The position numbers and the translations under genes were made by a program. A stretch of 7,839 nt of DNA from Desulfuromonas sp. (lineage in GTDB: Bacteria > Desulfobacterota > Desulfuromonadia > Desulfuromonadales > Trichloromonadaceae). Location: contig JAQYWA010000086.1 of NCBI GenBank assembly GCA_030145265.1, forward strand, positions 1 through 7,839, given 5' to 3'. Shown here in pieces: positions 1-6,450 of this stretch. The notes beneath the pieces were generated by a model. The model did not search any database, had not been told where the DNA came from, and saw only the letters and a program-made list of their open reading frames with translations. Position 1 is the stretch's first letter. Every line of letters begins with the position of its first letter.

Positions 1-1199
1 CCGACAATAATATAGACCGGGTTATAGGCCTCGAACATCTTGTACTCGGTCAGCGGCCGGGTGCGAGAGATATTGACGGTGGTCACCTCGACCTCGTAGC
101 CGGCATTATCGAAAAACTCGGTGGCGGCGGTCAGGGTTTCGAGAGTGATGGCGTTGATGACGATCCGCCCTTCGGCAGGCAGGCGGACATCGACCGCTTC
201 AAGGATGTCGAAGAGGTTGCCCCCCGAGCCACCGATGAAGACCCGGTCGGGATCGGGCAGGTCTTCGAAGCAGTCAGGCGCTTCACCGGGAACCAAAGTA
301 ACATGGCGGGTATTGAACTTGTTGAGGTTCTGCTTGATGAAGGCCAGGCACTGCTCGTTGCGCTCCATGGCGAAGATACGGCCGTTCGGAAGCAGGTGAT
401 CGGCCTCGATACTCACCGAACCGCTGCCGGCGCCGACATCCCAGAGCGTCATATCGTGACGCAGCTTGAGCTTGGCCAGGGTGACCACCCGGACTTCTTC
501 CTTGGTGATGAGCTTCTTGATGGTCGCGAATTCCTCATCGGGGATGCCAAGAGTCGGCACGTATTCGTCGCCGCCCGCCTCGAACTGCTTGATCAGGATC
601 AGCACGTTGAGGGGAGCCGCCTCGATCTTCAGCAGGCCGTGCAGGCCGATATTGCGAATGCGCTCCTCGGCGCTGCCGAGATTTTCGCAGAGGTAGGCGG
701 TGTAGCCGTCGCGACCGCGCTCGATGAGTTCAGCGGCAATGGCAGCCGGGGTGTTGACTTCATCGGTGAGGATAGCGGCCTTGTCGTTAGAAACGATGCG
801 GTCCACCGCCCCCTTGAGGCCGCGGCCGTGGGCCGATACGAAAATGGTGTCGTCCCATGGCTCTTTGATTTTGGCGAAGGCATACTGCACCGAGCCGACG
901 TTGGGGAGAAATTCCAGCTCGTCCTTATCCATGTTGCGCAGCAGGTAGCGGCCGATTCCAAAAAAGAGGGGATCGCCGGAAGCCAGCACCACCGCCATCC
1001 CCTTGCGGGCGTTCAGACGCTCGACCATGCCGGACAGGTTGCTGCCGATCACCACTTTCTCGCCGGGAAAATCGGGAAAGAGCTGGAGCTGCCGCTCGCC
1101 GCCGAACAGGATACCGGTCTTGCCGATCAGTTCGAGAGAACGACGGCTGAATCCCTCTTGTCCTTCCACCCCGGCGCCGATCACGTATATTTTGTTCAT
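1..1199 (-). CDS. cbiET: Fused cobalt-precorrin-7 C5-methyltransferase / cobalt-precorrin-6B C15-methyltransferase (CbiE-CbiT), 3' end cut off
   Basis: This is a two-domain SAM-dependent enzyme of the corrin ring pathway. CbiE methylates C5; CbiT methylates C15 and decarboxylates the C12 acetate. The frame is open from an ATG at 1199 to the window edge (399 codons, no stop). The last visible residues, NPVYIIV, resemble the C-terminus of such fusions, so probably only a few codons are missing. The N-terminal CbiE domain (about residues 1-200) has the VIGAGVEG start and the tetrapyrrole-methylase motif GDPLFFGIG at 75-83. The CbiT domain (about 210-399) has the class I SAM loop WDVGAGSGSVSIEA at 253-266 and FIGGSGGN at 321-328. 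The start overlaps the cbiD stop by four bases (ATGA), implying translational coupling, and AAAGGA lies just upstream. The fusion corresponds to aerobic CobL, but neighbouring CbiD and CbiX place it in the anaerobic route. Confidence 0.95.
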   Translation of the reverse strand, partial: MNKIYVIGAGVEGQEGFSRRSLELIGKTGILFGGERQLQLFPDFPGEKVVIGSNLSGMVERLNARKGMAVVLASGDPLFFGIGRYLLRNMDKDELEFLPNVGSVQYAFAKIKEPWDDTIFVSAHGRGLKGAVDRIVSNDKAAILTDEVNTPAAIAAELIERGRDGYTAYLCENLGSAEERIRNIGLHGLLKIEAAPLNVLILIKQFEAGGDEYVPTLGIPDEEFATIKKLITKEEVRVVTLAKLKLRHDMTLWDVGAGSGSVSIEADHLLPNGRIFAMERNEQCLAFIKQNLNKFNTRHVTLVPGEAPDCFEDLPDPDRVFIGGSGGNLFDILEAVDVRLPAEGRIVINAITLETLTAATEFFDNAGYEVEVTTVNISRTRPLTEYKMFEAYNPVYIIV

Positions 1200-2305
1200 G
1201 GTGTCCTTTCCCTCTCCAGTTCCTGAGGCCAGTTACCGAAACGAACTGTTTCGCTGCCACCGTACCCGACCAGCAGCACGGCTATTTCCACTCCCGGCGC
1301 CCAGCCGCACAGTTGGGCCAGGGCCCGGTTGGCAACCAGCGCCGTCAGCGGGTGGTCGCTCCCTATTTTTTCAAAAATTTCGCGGGCCGTATTGGCACAC
1401 TCTATCGTTTTCGCCAGCCCCTCGTCAAGGCCGCCGTTGCGGGCCCAGCGAGCCATCCGTGGCAGGTCGAGACTGGATGAAACGACATGGGTCTGCGGGT
1501 GGCCACAGGCGATCTTAACCAGCTTGGCAAACTGGGCCGCCACCACCACCTGGGACACCCCTTTGCGGTGCGAGGCCTGCAGGGCGTAGCCGACGTGATC
1601 GCCCATCATGACGAAGGCTTCCTCGGGCAGATCCAAATGCTGCTCGGCTACCGCCTCGCTGCTGCGCCCGGTGGAAAAAACCGCCGCCGGAACCCCGGCC
1701 GCCAAGGCCACGTCAAGTGCCACTTCCAGGGTGTCGGTCCAGGCCTGATGGGAAATCGGTCGCACCACCCCGGTGGTGCCAAGAATCGACAACCCGCCGA
1801 TGATTCCCAGCCGTTCGTTAAGGGTGCGCCGGGCGCGCTGCTCGCCATCGGGGATACTGATGGTGGCTTGCAAATGACGACCTGCCGGCAGTTTTGGAAA
1901 GACCGAGGCGATCGCCGCGAGAATCATCCGCCGCGGCACCGGGTTGATCGCCGGCTCGCCGACCGCCACCGCCAGTCCCGGCTTGGTCACCCTGCCGATA
2001 CCCGTGCCGCCGACAATGGCGATGGCCGGCTGCCAGATTGCCGCCGGCACCCAGGCCAGCTCGGCGTGAACCTCGACGCCGTGGGTGACGTCGGGATCGT
2101 CGCCGGCATCCTTGACTACGAAACAGTGCGCCTGCTCGCCGTCAAAGTCTTGCCCACCCAGGGCCAAGCTGACGGTAAACCCGGCCGGCAGCGCCAGCTC
2201 CACCATCTCCACCGATTGCTGGTCGCGGAGCATGCGGGCCGCGCCCAAAGCAGCGGCGGCGGCGCAGGCGCCGGTGGTATAACCGTGGCGGAGTGTGCGA
2301 CCCAT
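1196..2305 (-). CDS. cbiD: Cobalt-precorrin-5B C1-methyltransferase CbiD
   Basis: CbiD transfers a methyl group from SAM to C1 of cobalt-precorrin-5B and is a hallmark of the anaerobic cobalamin pathway. The 369-residue product has the usual family length and motif order: HGYTTGACAAAAALGA at 7-22, KDAGDDPDVTHG at 65-76, GGTGIGRVTKPGL at 99-111 followed by GEPAINPVPRRMI to residue 128, then STGRSSE and GDHVGYAL in the second half and THVVSSSLDLPR near the C-terminus. The ATG at 2305 is two bases after the cbiC stop and is preceded by AGGA at six bases' spacing. Its stop overlaps the cbiET start in an ATGA. The packed arrangement cbiC-cbiD-cbiET indicates one transcript. The sequence looks intact, with no frameshift. 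Confidence 0.97.
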   Translation of the reverse strand: MGRTLRHGYTTGACAAAAALGAARMLRDQQSVEMVELALPAGFTVSLALGGQDFDGEQAHCFVVKDAGDDPDVTHGVEVHAELAWVPAAIWQPAIAIVGGTGIGRVTKPGLAVAVGEPAINPVPRRMILAAIASVFPKLPAGRHLQATISIPDGEQRARRTLNERLGIIGGLSILGTTGVVRPISHQAWTDTLEVALDVALAAGVPAAVFSTGRSSEAVAEQHLDLPEEAFVMMGDHVGYALQASHRKGVSQVVVAAQFAKLVKIACGHPQTHVVSSSLDLPRMARWARNGGLDEGLAKTIECANTAREIFEKIGSDHPLTALVANRALAQLCGWAPGVEIAVLLVGYGGSETVRFGNWPQELERERTP

Positions 2306-2307
2306 GC

Positions 2308-2943
2308 TTAATCCTGCTCGCAGGCGAGAATCATCAGGGCGTTGAGGATGGCGGCGGCAATCGCCGAGCCCCCCTTGCGCCCCCGACAGGTGATGAAGGG
2401 GAGTCCGGAGGCCAGCAGCGCCTCCTTGGATTCCACGGCGCCGACGAAACCGACCGGAACCCCGACGATCAAAGCCGGCTCAAGCTGGCCGGACCGCACC
2501 AGATTGAGCAGTTCGAACAGGGCGGTCGGCGCGTTGCCGATCAGAAAAATCCGGCAACCCTCCGCTACCCCCTTGCGGGTGGCTATGATCGAGCGGGTCA
2601 CCCCGGCGGATCGAGCCTGCGCCGCCACTTCGGCATCGGCCACATGGCAATGAATGACGGAGCCGAAGGCGGCCAGCCGGGCCTTGTTGACCCCCGCCTT
2701 GACCATGTTGGTATCGCTGAGCACCGGTGCACCGCTGCGCAGGGCAGCGATTCCCGCCGCCACCGCGCCCGGCGCAAAGCAGGTGGAACCGGCGAATTCG
2801 AAGTCGGCGGTGGTGTGGATAATCCGGCGCACCACCGGCCACTGACTGGCATCGTAGTCATGCGGCCCGACCTCGGCGTCGATAATCTCAAAGCTTCGGC
2901 GCTCGATCTCCAGCGGATCAAGAATAACCGCGGAGCCGGTCAT
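2308..2943 (-). CDS. cbiC: Cobalt-precorrin-8 methylmutase CbiC
   Basis: CbiC moves the methyl group from C11 to C12 of the ring, producing cobyrinate; CobH is the aerobic counterpart. The product shows the family pattern: LDPLEIERRSFEIID near the N-terminus, RRIIHTTADFEFA with the presumed catalytic His, then VLSDTNMVKAGV, IATRKGV, and a C-terminal block PVGFVGAVESKE followed by GRKGGSAIAAAI. The frame also allows a GTG start at 2970 (220 residues) overlapping the cbiX stop. I chose the ATG at 2943 (211 residues) because GGGGGAG sits six bases before it, whereas the GTG has only AGGAAG at about 13 bases. The ATG also numbers the key His as 43, the position of the catalytic His in characterised CobH/CbiC. 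The gene lies between cbiX and cbiD. Identity is firm; only the start is debatable. Confidence 0.94.
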   Translation of the reverse strand: MTGSAVILDPLEIERRSFEIIDAEVGPHDYDASQWPVVRRIIHTTADFEFAGSTCFAPGAVAAGIAALRSGAPVLSDTNMVKAGVNKARLAAFGSVIHCHVADAEVAAQARSAGVTRSIIATRKGVAEGCRIFLIGNAPTALFELLNLVRSGQLEPALIVGVPVGFVGAVESKEALLASGLPFITCRGRKGGSAIAAAILNALMILACEQD

Positions 2944-2948
2944 GGCAG

Positions 2949-2956
2949 TCTCCCCC
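2949..2956 (-). promoter_or_regulatory. Ribosome binding site deciding the cbiC start
   Basis: On the minus strand GGGGGAGA ends shortly before the ATG at 2943, with six bases between GGAG and the start codon. The upstream in-frame GTG at 2970 lacks a well-spaced site, so this sequence favours the shorter protein. Confidence 0.55.
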
Positions 2957-2966
2957 GGATGCCCCG

Positions 2967-3353
2967 TCACTGCTGCCAGCCCGCTTCCTGCAAAGTCGCG
3001 TCGATGCGTTCGCAGACGATTTCAGCCAGCTTGCGATGCACGCCGAGCGGCTTGCCCAACACCATCTCCAGGCCGGGATGGCGCTTCGCCGCCGCTTCAA
3101 TCTCCTCGGGCAGATCCTCGAGCACATGGGCGCCGGCGTATAAAAAGTAAGGATAGAGCAGGATGCGCGTCGCCCCTTTCGCGACGCAGGCGTCGATCCC
3201 CTTCTGGATGTTGGGGGCGTGCTGCTCACGAAACGACACCTCAATGATCGAACAACCGGTTTCGGCCTTGACCATCTCGGCAATATCATACAGGGCGTTA
3301 TTGGCCTCGGCCACCCGGGACCCGTGCCCCATCAACAGAATTGCGGTTTTCAT
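2967..3353 (-). CDS. cbiX: Short-form sirohydrochlorin cobaltochelatase CbiX
   Basis: CbiX inserts Co2+ into sirohydrochlorin, the committing step of the anaerobic cobalamin branch. The 128-residue product is a single chelatase domain, the CbiX-S type best known from archaea, where two copies dimerise to form the active site; long bacterial CbiX has two such domains in one chain. Visible features are LLMGHGSR at 6-13 with His10, SFREQHAPNIQKGI at 40-53, and LLYPYFLYAGAHVLEDLP at 65-82 with His76. His10 and His76 match the two metal-binding/catalytic histidines of the short form. The ATG at 3353 has AAGGAG seven bases upstream. It follows cbiO after about 200 bases holding a palindromic repeat and is directly followed by cbiC. 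An iron chelatase role (SirB-like) cannot be excluded from sequence, but the cobalt-uptake and corrin context favours cobalt. Confidence 0.92.
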   Translation of the reverse strand: MKTAILLMGHGSRVAEANNALYDIAEMVKAETGCSIIEVSFREQHAPNIQKGIDACVAKGATRILLYPYFLYAGAHVLEDLPEEIEAAAKRHPGLEMVLGKPLGVHRKLAEIVCERIDATLQEAGWQQ

Positions 3354-3422
3354 CGGTACACTCCTTTATGACGAATTCTAACTTGTTAACTTTCGTGTGC
3401 TGCGCGCTTTTTTAAGAATCTT

Positions 3423-3553
3423 AAAACCGCCTCTCGCCCGCTCCCTGCAGTCGCTCGAGCCCACAGAGAGCACAGAGAGAATCTTTTAAATGCATTTCTC
3501 TGCGTCCTCTGCGGGCTCGAGTGAACGTAGTGAACGGGCGCGAGATAGGTTTT
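3423..3553. repeat. Imperfect palindromic repeat element, copy A (between cbiO and cbiX)
   Basis: This non-coding block begins four bases after the cbiO stop. Its left arm reads AAAACC..CTCTCGCCCGCTCC, TGCAGTCGCTCGAGC, then CAGAGAGCACAGAGAGA. The right arm returns roughly as the reverse complement: TTTCTCTGCGTCCTCTGCGG, GCTCGAG, GAACGGGCGCGAGA and GGTTTT. The centre is AT-rich (about 3483-3496). It can fold into a long imperfect hairpin. A related block in the same orientation lies at 4401-4530 on the other side of cbiO. CACAGAGA/TCTCTG-type intergenic repeats occur in many environmental bacterial genomes; assigning this to such a dispersed family is an inference. Confidence 0.8.
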
Positions 3554-3557
3554 CGTG

Positions 3558-4382
3558 TCAGCGCAGGCGCGCCAGCAACTCCGCCCGCGAGCGGGGCGGC
3601 TGGTCGCCAGTGACGGCCCCCTTGCGATGCAATTCGGCAAACACCTCGTAGACCCAGGGGAGCTCCAACCCCAGAGATGGAAAGCTGCGGCCGACCGCCT
3701 GGTAATCGCTGGCCGCGCCGTGAAAAGCCAGCGCCCCCTCTTGCAGCACGCAGATGTCGTCGGCCCAGGCAAAGGCGAAATCGACATCGTGGGTAGCGAG
3801 GATGACGGTGATGCCCCTATCGTGCAGGGCGTCGAGCAGGGTCAGCAGCTCGGCGGCCATGGGCGGGTCGAGTCCGGCGGTCGGTTCGTCGAGGATCAGC
3901 ACCTTGGGATCCATAGCCAGCACCCCGGCGATGCAGGCTCGCTTTTTCTCGCCGTAGCTGAGAGCATGGGTGGGCCGCTCGGCCAGTTCCGACAATCCCA
4001 CTGCGGCCAGCGCCGCTTCGACCCGACTGCGTACTTCGGCCCGGGACAAGCCAAGGTTGACCGGCCCGAAGGAGATATCCTCGCGGATGCTGGCCGAAAA
4101 GAGCTGCGCGTCGGGATCTTGAAACACCACCCCGACGCTGCGCCGCAGTTGGCGCAGGCTGGCCCGATCGTAACCGACCGGCGCGCCGGCAAAATGCACC
4201 TCGCCCCGCCCCGGCTTTTCGATGCCGTTGAGCAGGGCAAAGAGGGTCGACTTGCCGGCGCCGTTGCGACCGAGCAGGGCCGTGCGTCGCCCACGGGCAA
4301 AGCCGAGAGAGAGCGACTGCAGCGCACGGGTGCCGTCGGGGTAACTGAATTCAACATTTCTGACTTCAAGAACTGGGGGCAT
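3558..4382 (-). CDS. cbiO: Cobalt ECF transporter ATPase CbiO
   Basis: CbiO is the cytoplasmic ATPase that powers the CbiMNQ cobalt importer through the T-component CbiQ. The 274-residue protein shows a complete ABC nucleotide-binding domain: Walker A GRNGAGKST at 38-46, Q-loop VFQDPDAQLF with Gln88, signature LSYGEKKR at 141-148, Walker B VLILDEP at 161-167, D-loop AGLDP, and H-loop His198 in ATHDVDFA. LSYGEKK and DPDAQLF are typical of ECF-type ATPases. The frame extends upstream to an ATG at 4451, but those 23 codons fall within a palindromic repeat and resemble no ABC protein. I therefore start at the second ATG of ATGATG (4382), with AGGGAG three bases upstream. The C-terminal 50 residues beyond the core are usual for CbiO. 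Unusually for a cbiMNQO set, the gene is separated from cbiQ by 166 bases and flanked by repeats. Confidence 0.95.
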   Translation of the reverse strand: MPPVLEVRNVEFSYPDGTRALQSLSLGFARGRRTALLGRNGAGKSTLFALLNGIEKPGRGEVHFAGAPVGYDRASLRQLRRSVGVVFQDPDAQLFSASIREDISFGPVNLGLSRAEVRSRVEAALAAVGLSELAERPTHALSYGEKKRACIAGVLAMDPKVLILDEPTAGLDPPMAAELLTLLDALHDRGITVILATHDVDFAFAWADDICVLQEGALAFHGAASDYQAVGRSFPSLGLELPWVYEVFAELHRKGAVTGDQPPRSRAELLARLR

Positions 4383-4400
4383 CATCTCCCTGACAATCTG

Positions 4401-4530
4401 AAAAGCATCTCTCGCCCGCTCCTTGCAGTCGCTCGAGCACGCAGAGTACAACAGAGAAAATCTTTTTTTGCTTTACTCTGCGATCTCTGTGGGCTCGAGA
4501 GAGCGCAGCGAACGGGCGCGATGCCTGTTT
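4401..4530. repeat. Imperfect palindromic repeat element, copy B (between cbiQ and cbiO)
   Basis: This second copy of the block at 3423-3553 is in the same orientation. It shares CTCTCGCCCGCTCC (then T for C), TGCAGTCGCTCGAGC, ACAGAGA.AATCTTTT, GGGCTCGAG and GAACGGGCGCGA. The arms are inverted relative to each other (GCTCGAGCACGCAGAG against CTCTGTGGGCTCGAG), so the transcript could form a long hairpin between cbiQ and cbiO. Similarity to copy A seems to begin at AATCT (about 4395), slightly outside the palindrome. Differences are spread over arms and centre, so the copies are diverged and not recent duplicates. Confidence 0.8.
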
Positions 4531-4548
4531 CTAAAAATTGTTGCTCGC

Positions 4549-5322
4549 TTAAACCAACAAGGATAAAGCCAGCAAGCCCCCGCCGACGACAGCCGCCAGC
4601 AGCAGGTTGCGTGTTGAGCGGGGATAGTCCCGCTCCAGCCAGCGCAAGTCGTCTTCATAACCGCGGCAGACCAGCGAACGATGCAGCAGCTGCGAACGGT
4701 GGTGCGCCCGCAGGTAAAGGTTGGCCCCCAGGGTCGCCAACGAACGGAAGCCGTTGCCGGTCGTGGCGTAGCCGAGGCGGGACGCCTGGGCCACCCGCAT
4801 CTCCCGGGCGATCTGCAGAAACACGAAAACTTGACGGTAAGCCAGCACCATCAGTTCGAGCATCAGGGCCGGCACCCGCAACCGCCGCAGCAGACCGATG
4901 ATTTCGGTCATCGGCGTGGTCAGGGCAAGAAAATAGAGCGCGGCCACCGCCCCGAGGGAACGGACCAGTACCAGAGAGGCTTGTACCAGTCCCGTTTCGC
5001 TAAGAAAGACCGATAGCCCTATCCCCGGCAGAGTACCCAGCGGAATGTCGCCACCGCCGAAGGAAACCACCAGGCTCGCCACTCCCGCCAGCAAAAAGCC
5101 AGCCGGCAGCAGCAACAGACGCAGATAGGTCAGCAGCGGAATCCGGGCGCCGCCGACGGTCAGCGCCGCCATACATGCGAACACCACCCCAGCGGCCAGT
5201 GGTGATCGGGCCGCCAGCGCAGCGGCCAAAGCCAATCCGGACAGCAGTCCCTTTTCGGCCGGGTTTAGATAGCGCCAGCGGTTGCCGTAGGCGTAGGCAT
5301 CAAGCAGCACCGGAAGCCCCAT
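4549..5322 (-). CDS. cbiQ: Cobalt ECF transporter T-component CbiQ
   Basis: CbiQ is the membrane subunit that couples CbiO to the substrate-binding subunit CbiM. From an ATG at 5322 the product is 257 residues. Hydrophobic segments lie at about 25-55, 62-87, 112-136, 155-171 and 239-257. The cytoplasmic coupling region carries two conserved Arg-containing patches, AQASRLGY at 178-185 and CRGYEDDLRWL at 219-229, corresponding to the ATPase-contacting helices of ECF T-components. Just before it is the family block TTPMTEIIGLLRRLRVP (135-151). The frame stays open to an ATG at 5397 (282 residues), but those residues overlap the end of cbiN and look non-homologous. No candidate start has a strong ribosome site: the best, GGGAG, is about 13 bases before 5322. 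With this start cbiQ overlaps cbiN by 23 bases. Identity is certain; the start is uncertain by tens of codons. Confidence 0.92.
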   Translation of the reverse strand: MGLPVLLDAYAYGNRWRYLNPAEKGLLSGLALAAALAARSPLAAGVVFACMAALTVGGARIPLLTYLRLLLLPAGFLLAGVASLVVSFGGGDIPLGTLPGIGLSVFLSETGLVQASLVLVRSLGAVAALYFLALTTPMTEIIGLLRRLRVPALMLELMVLAYRQVFVFLQIAREMRVAQASRLGYATTGNGFRSLATLGANLYLRAHHRSQLLHRSLVCRGYEDDLRWLERDYPRSTRNLLLAAVVGGGLLALSLLV

Positions 5323-5629
5323 GCCAGCGCGCCCGCTCCCGCTTGACGCCGACATAGTAGCCGATAAAACCGGCCCCGAGAACTGCCTGCAGGGCAAACA
5401 GCAGGCTTTCGATCTCGCCGCTCGGCGGCTCCATCAGGGGCGAGGCCCATGGCTGGTAATCCGGAGCCAGCTGCCGGATCACCCCTTCGGCCTGTCCGTC
5501 GGCGCCGGAAAAAATCTCCGCCGGTTCCTCCCCGGGTCCGGCCTCAGGAGCCCGCACGGTCAATAGGGGATAAGCGATCAGTACGATCACCGCGAGGAGC
5601 ATCAGCGCATTCTGCCATCGTTTACTCAT
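5300..5629 (-). CDS. cbiN: Cobalt transport accessory membrane protein CbiN
   Basis: CbiN is a small protein with two membrane helices that assists metal loading of CbiM in CbiMNQO importers. The 109-residue product has helix 1 at about 8-26 ([17 protein letters not shown]), an acidic and proline-rich extracytoplasmic loop with [15 protein letters not shown] and [12 protein letters not shown], and helix 2 at about 75-94 ([19 protein letters not shown]), followed by a basic cytoplasmic tail KRERARW. This layout and length fit the family. The ATG at 5629 overlaps the cbiM stop in an ATGA, so translation is probably coupled. The 3' end runs 23 bases into cbiQ. Confidence 0.93.
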   Translation of the reverse strand: MSKRWQNALMLLAVIVLIAYPLLTVRAPEAGPGEEPAEIFSGADGQAEGVIRQLAPDYQPWASPLMEPPSGEIESLLFALQAVLGAGFIGYYVGVKRERARWHGASGAA

Positions 5630-6306
5630 GGTCGGGCTCCTTCCCGGGCCAGCGGCAACCCCAAGTCATGAAGTTCCCGGGAACTGTGCTTGACCAGCAC
5701 ATTGAAAATCAGCACAGTCAACAGCCCTTCGCTGACCGCCAAGGGGATCTGGGTCACAGCGAAGATGCCGGCGAACTTGGCCAGCGCCGCGACAAAACCG
5801 CCAACCGGGTCGGGAAATGCCAGCGCCAGTTGCACCGAAGTGGTGAGGTAGGTCGCCAGATCGGCCAGAGTGGCAGCGAAAAACAGGGTCGGCCCCTGCG
5901 GAAGTCGAATCAGCCGGCCCGCCCGGAACAGACCGTAGGCGACCAAGGGGCCGACGATCCCCATGGAGAAGATATTAGCACCCAGGGTGGTCAAGCCGCC
6001 GTGGGCCAACAGCAGCGCCTGAAACAGCAGCACGATGGCGGCAATCGGCGCCATCGCCAACGGGCCAAACAGCACCGCGCCAAGCCCGGTGCCGGTGGGG
6101 TGGGAACAGCTGCCGGTCACCGAGGGGAGCTTGAGGGCCGAAAGGACGAAGGTGAAGGCTGCGGAAACCCCGAGCAACATCTTCAGTTCCGGATTTTCCC
6201 GAACTTTTTTCTTAATGGCGCGTAGCCCCAGAGCCACGAAGGGAAGCGATACGGCCCCCCAGGCCAAAGCATGTTCAGCCGGCAGAAAACCTTCCATGAT
6301 GTGCAT
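5626..6306 (-). CDS. cbiM: Cobalt ECF transporter substrate-binding subunit CbiM
   Basis: CbiM is the membrane S-component that binds Co2+. The polytopic product has about six to seven hydrophobic segments, opens [16 protein letters not shown], and contains the family block [17 protein letters not shown] with His69. In CbiM/NikM proteins the N-terminal amine, His2 and the later His form the metal site, so the start matters. The frame also has an ATG at 6312 (giving MDMHIMEG), but AAAGGAGG touches that codon directly, while it lies six bases before the ATG at 6306. The 6306 start (226 residues) also puts His at position 2, as the metal site requires. It is the first gene after the cobalamin riboswitch and terminator, and its stop overlaps cbiN. 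CbiM and NikM are similar; cobalt is inferred from CbiN and the corrin neighbours. Confidence 0.95.
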   Translation of the reverse strand: MHIMEGFLPAEHALAWGAVSLPFVALGLRAIKKKVRENPELKMLLGVSAAFTFVLSALKLPSVTGSCSHPTGTGLGAVLFGPLAMAPIAAIVLLFQALLLAHGGLTTLGANIFSMGIVGPLVAYGLFRAGRLIRLPQGPTLFFAATLADLATYLTTSVQLALAFPDPVGGFVAALAKFAGIFAVTQIPLAVSEGLLTVLIFNVLVKHSSRELHDLGLPLAREGARP

Positions 6307-6312
6307 GTCCAT

Positions 6313-6320
6313 CCTCCTTT
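6313..6320 (-). promoter_or_regulatory. Ribosome binding site deciding the cbiM start
   Basis: AAAGGAGG on the minus strand abuts an in-frame ATG at 6312 with no spacing and lies six bases from the next ATG at 6306. Normal spacing therefore selects 6306, which places the metal-binding His at residue 2. Confidence 0.8.
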
Positions 6321-6339
6321 AATGTGGAAACCTCGTTCC

Positions 6340-6369
6340 AAAGAAAACCCCCGACCACAGAGCCGGGGG
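6340..6369 (-). terminator. Intrinsic terminator in the cbiM leader (riboswitch expression platform)
   Basis: On the minus strand CCCCCG (6369-6364) pairs with CGGGGG (6353-6348) across a 10-base loop, followed at once by TTTTCTTT (6347-6340). It lies after the cobalamin riboswitch and before the cbiM ribosome site, where a riboswitch-controlled terminator would be expected. Upstream GGGGG at 6392-6396 could pair with the terminator's 5' CCCCC arm (flanking GG with CC) as an antiterminator; that pairing is inferred. Confidence 0.75.
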
Positions 6370-6417
6370 AAGGATAGACGACACCCTCCAACCCCCTTTG
6401 CCTTCGGTGGTTGTTCT

Positions 6418-6450
6418 GGGTGAGCACCCGGCCGATCCGGGCGGTCACCC
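6418..6450 (-). other. Stable hairpin directly after riboswitch P1 (possible P13 or expression platform)
   Basis: The minus-strand RNA reads GGGTGA-C-CGCCCGG-ATCGG-CCGGGTG-C-TCACCC: a 6-bp outer stem, one C/C mismatch, a 7-bp inner stem including one G-U pair, and a 5-base loop. It follows the P1 stem by at most one base. Cobalamin riboswitches often have a hairpin (P13) here whose loop contacts loop L5. This loop shows no obvious complement to the L5-like GCCCACTG, so the role is open. Confidence 0.6.

Noticed and set aside
303..1226. Long plus-strand open frame (307 codons) opposite cbiET
   Set aside because: It lies antisense to a gene with clear motifs and its translation shows no family features. 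High GC and codon bias create long mirror frames.
1487..2311. Plus-strand open frame opposite cbiD
   Set aside because: No recognisable domain; mirrors cbiD exactly.
3376..3400. TAGAAT considered as a -10 box for a separate cbiX promoter
   Set aside because: No acceptable -35 lies 16-18 bases upstream, so a separate promoter cannot be supported.
3410..3426. 17-base perfect palindrome TTTTAAGAATCTTAAAA upstream of cbiX, considered as an operator
   Set aside because: It is AT-rich, sits at the edge of repeat copy A, resembles AATCTGAAAA at the edge of copy B, and matches no regulator site that I know.
3423..4530. The repeat pair considered as a CRISPR array or insertion-sequence ends
   Set aside because: There are only two copies, about 130 bp each, separated by a whole gene; no short spacers, no transposase and no target-site duplication could be seen.
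3555..4901. Plus-strand open frame of 448 codons opposite cbiO and the end of cbiQ
   Set aside because: It crosses two real genes and a palindromic repeat, is low-complexity and Arg/Pro/Gln-rich, and is best explained as antisense to GC-rich genes.
5449..6225. Plus-strand open frame opposite cbiM and cbiN
   Set aside because: Gln/Gly/Arg-rich sequence antisense to hydrophobic membrane proteins; no domain seen.
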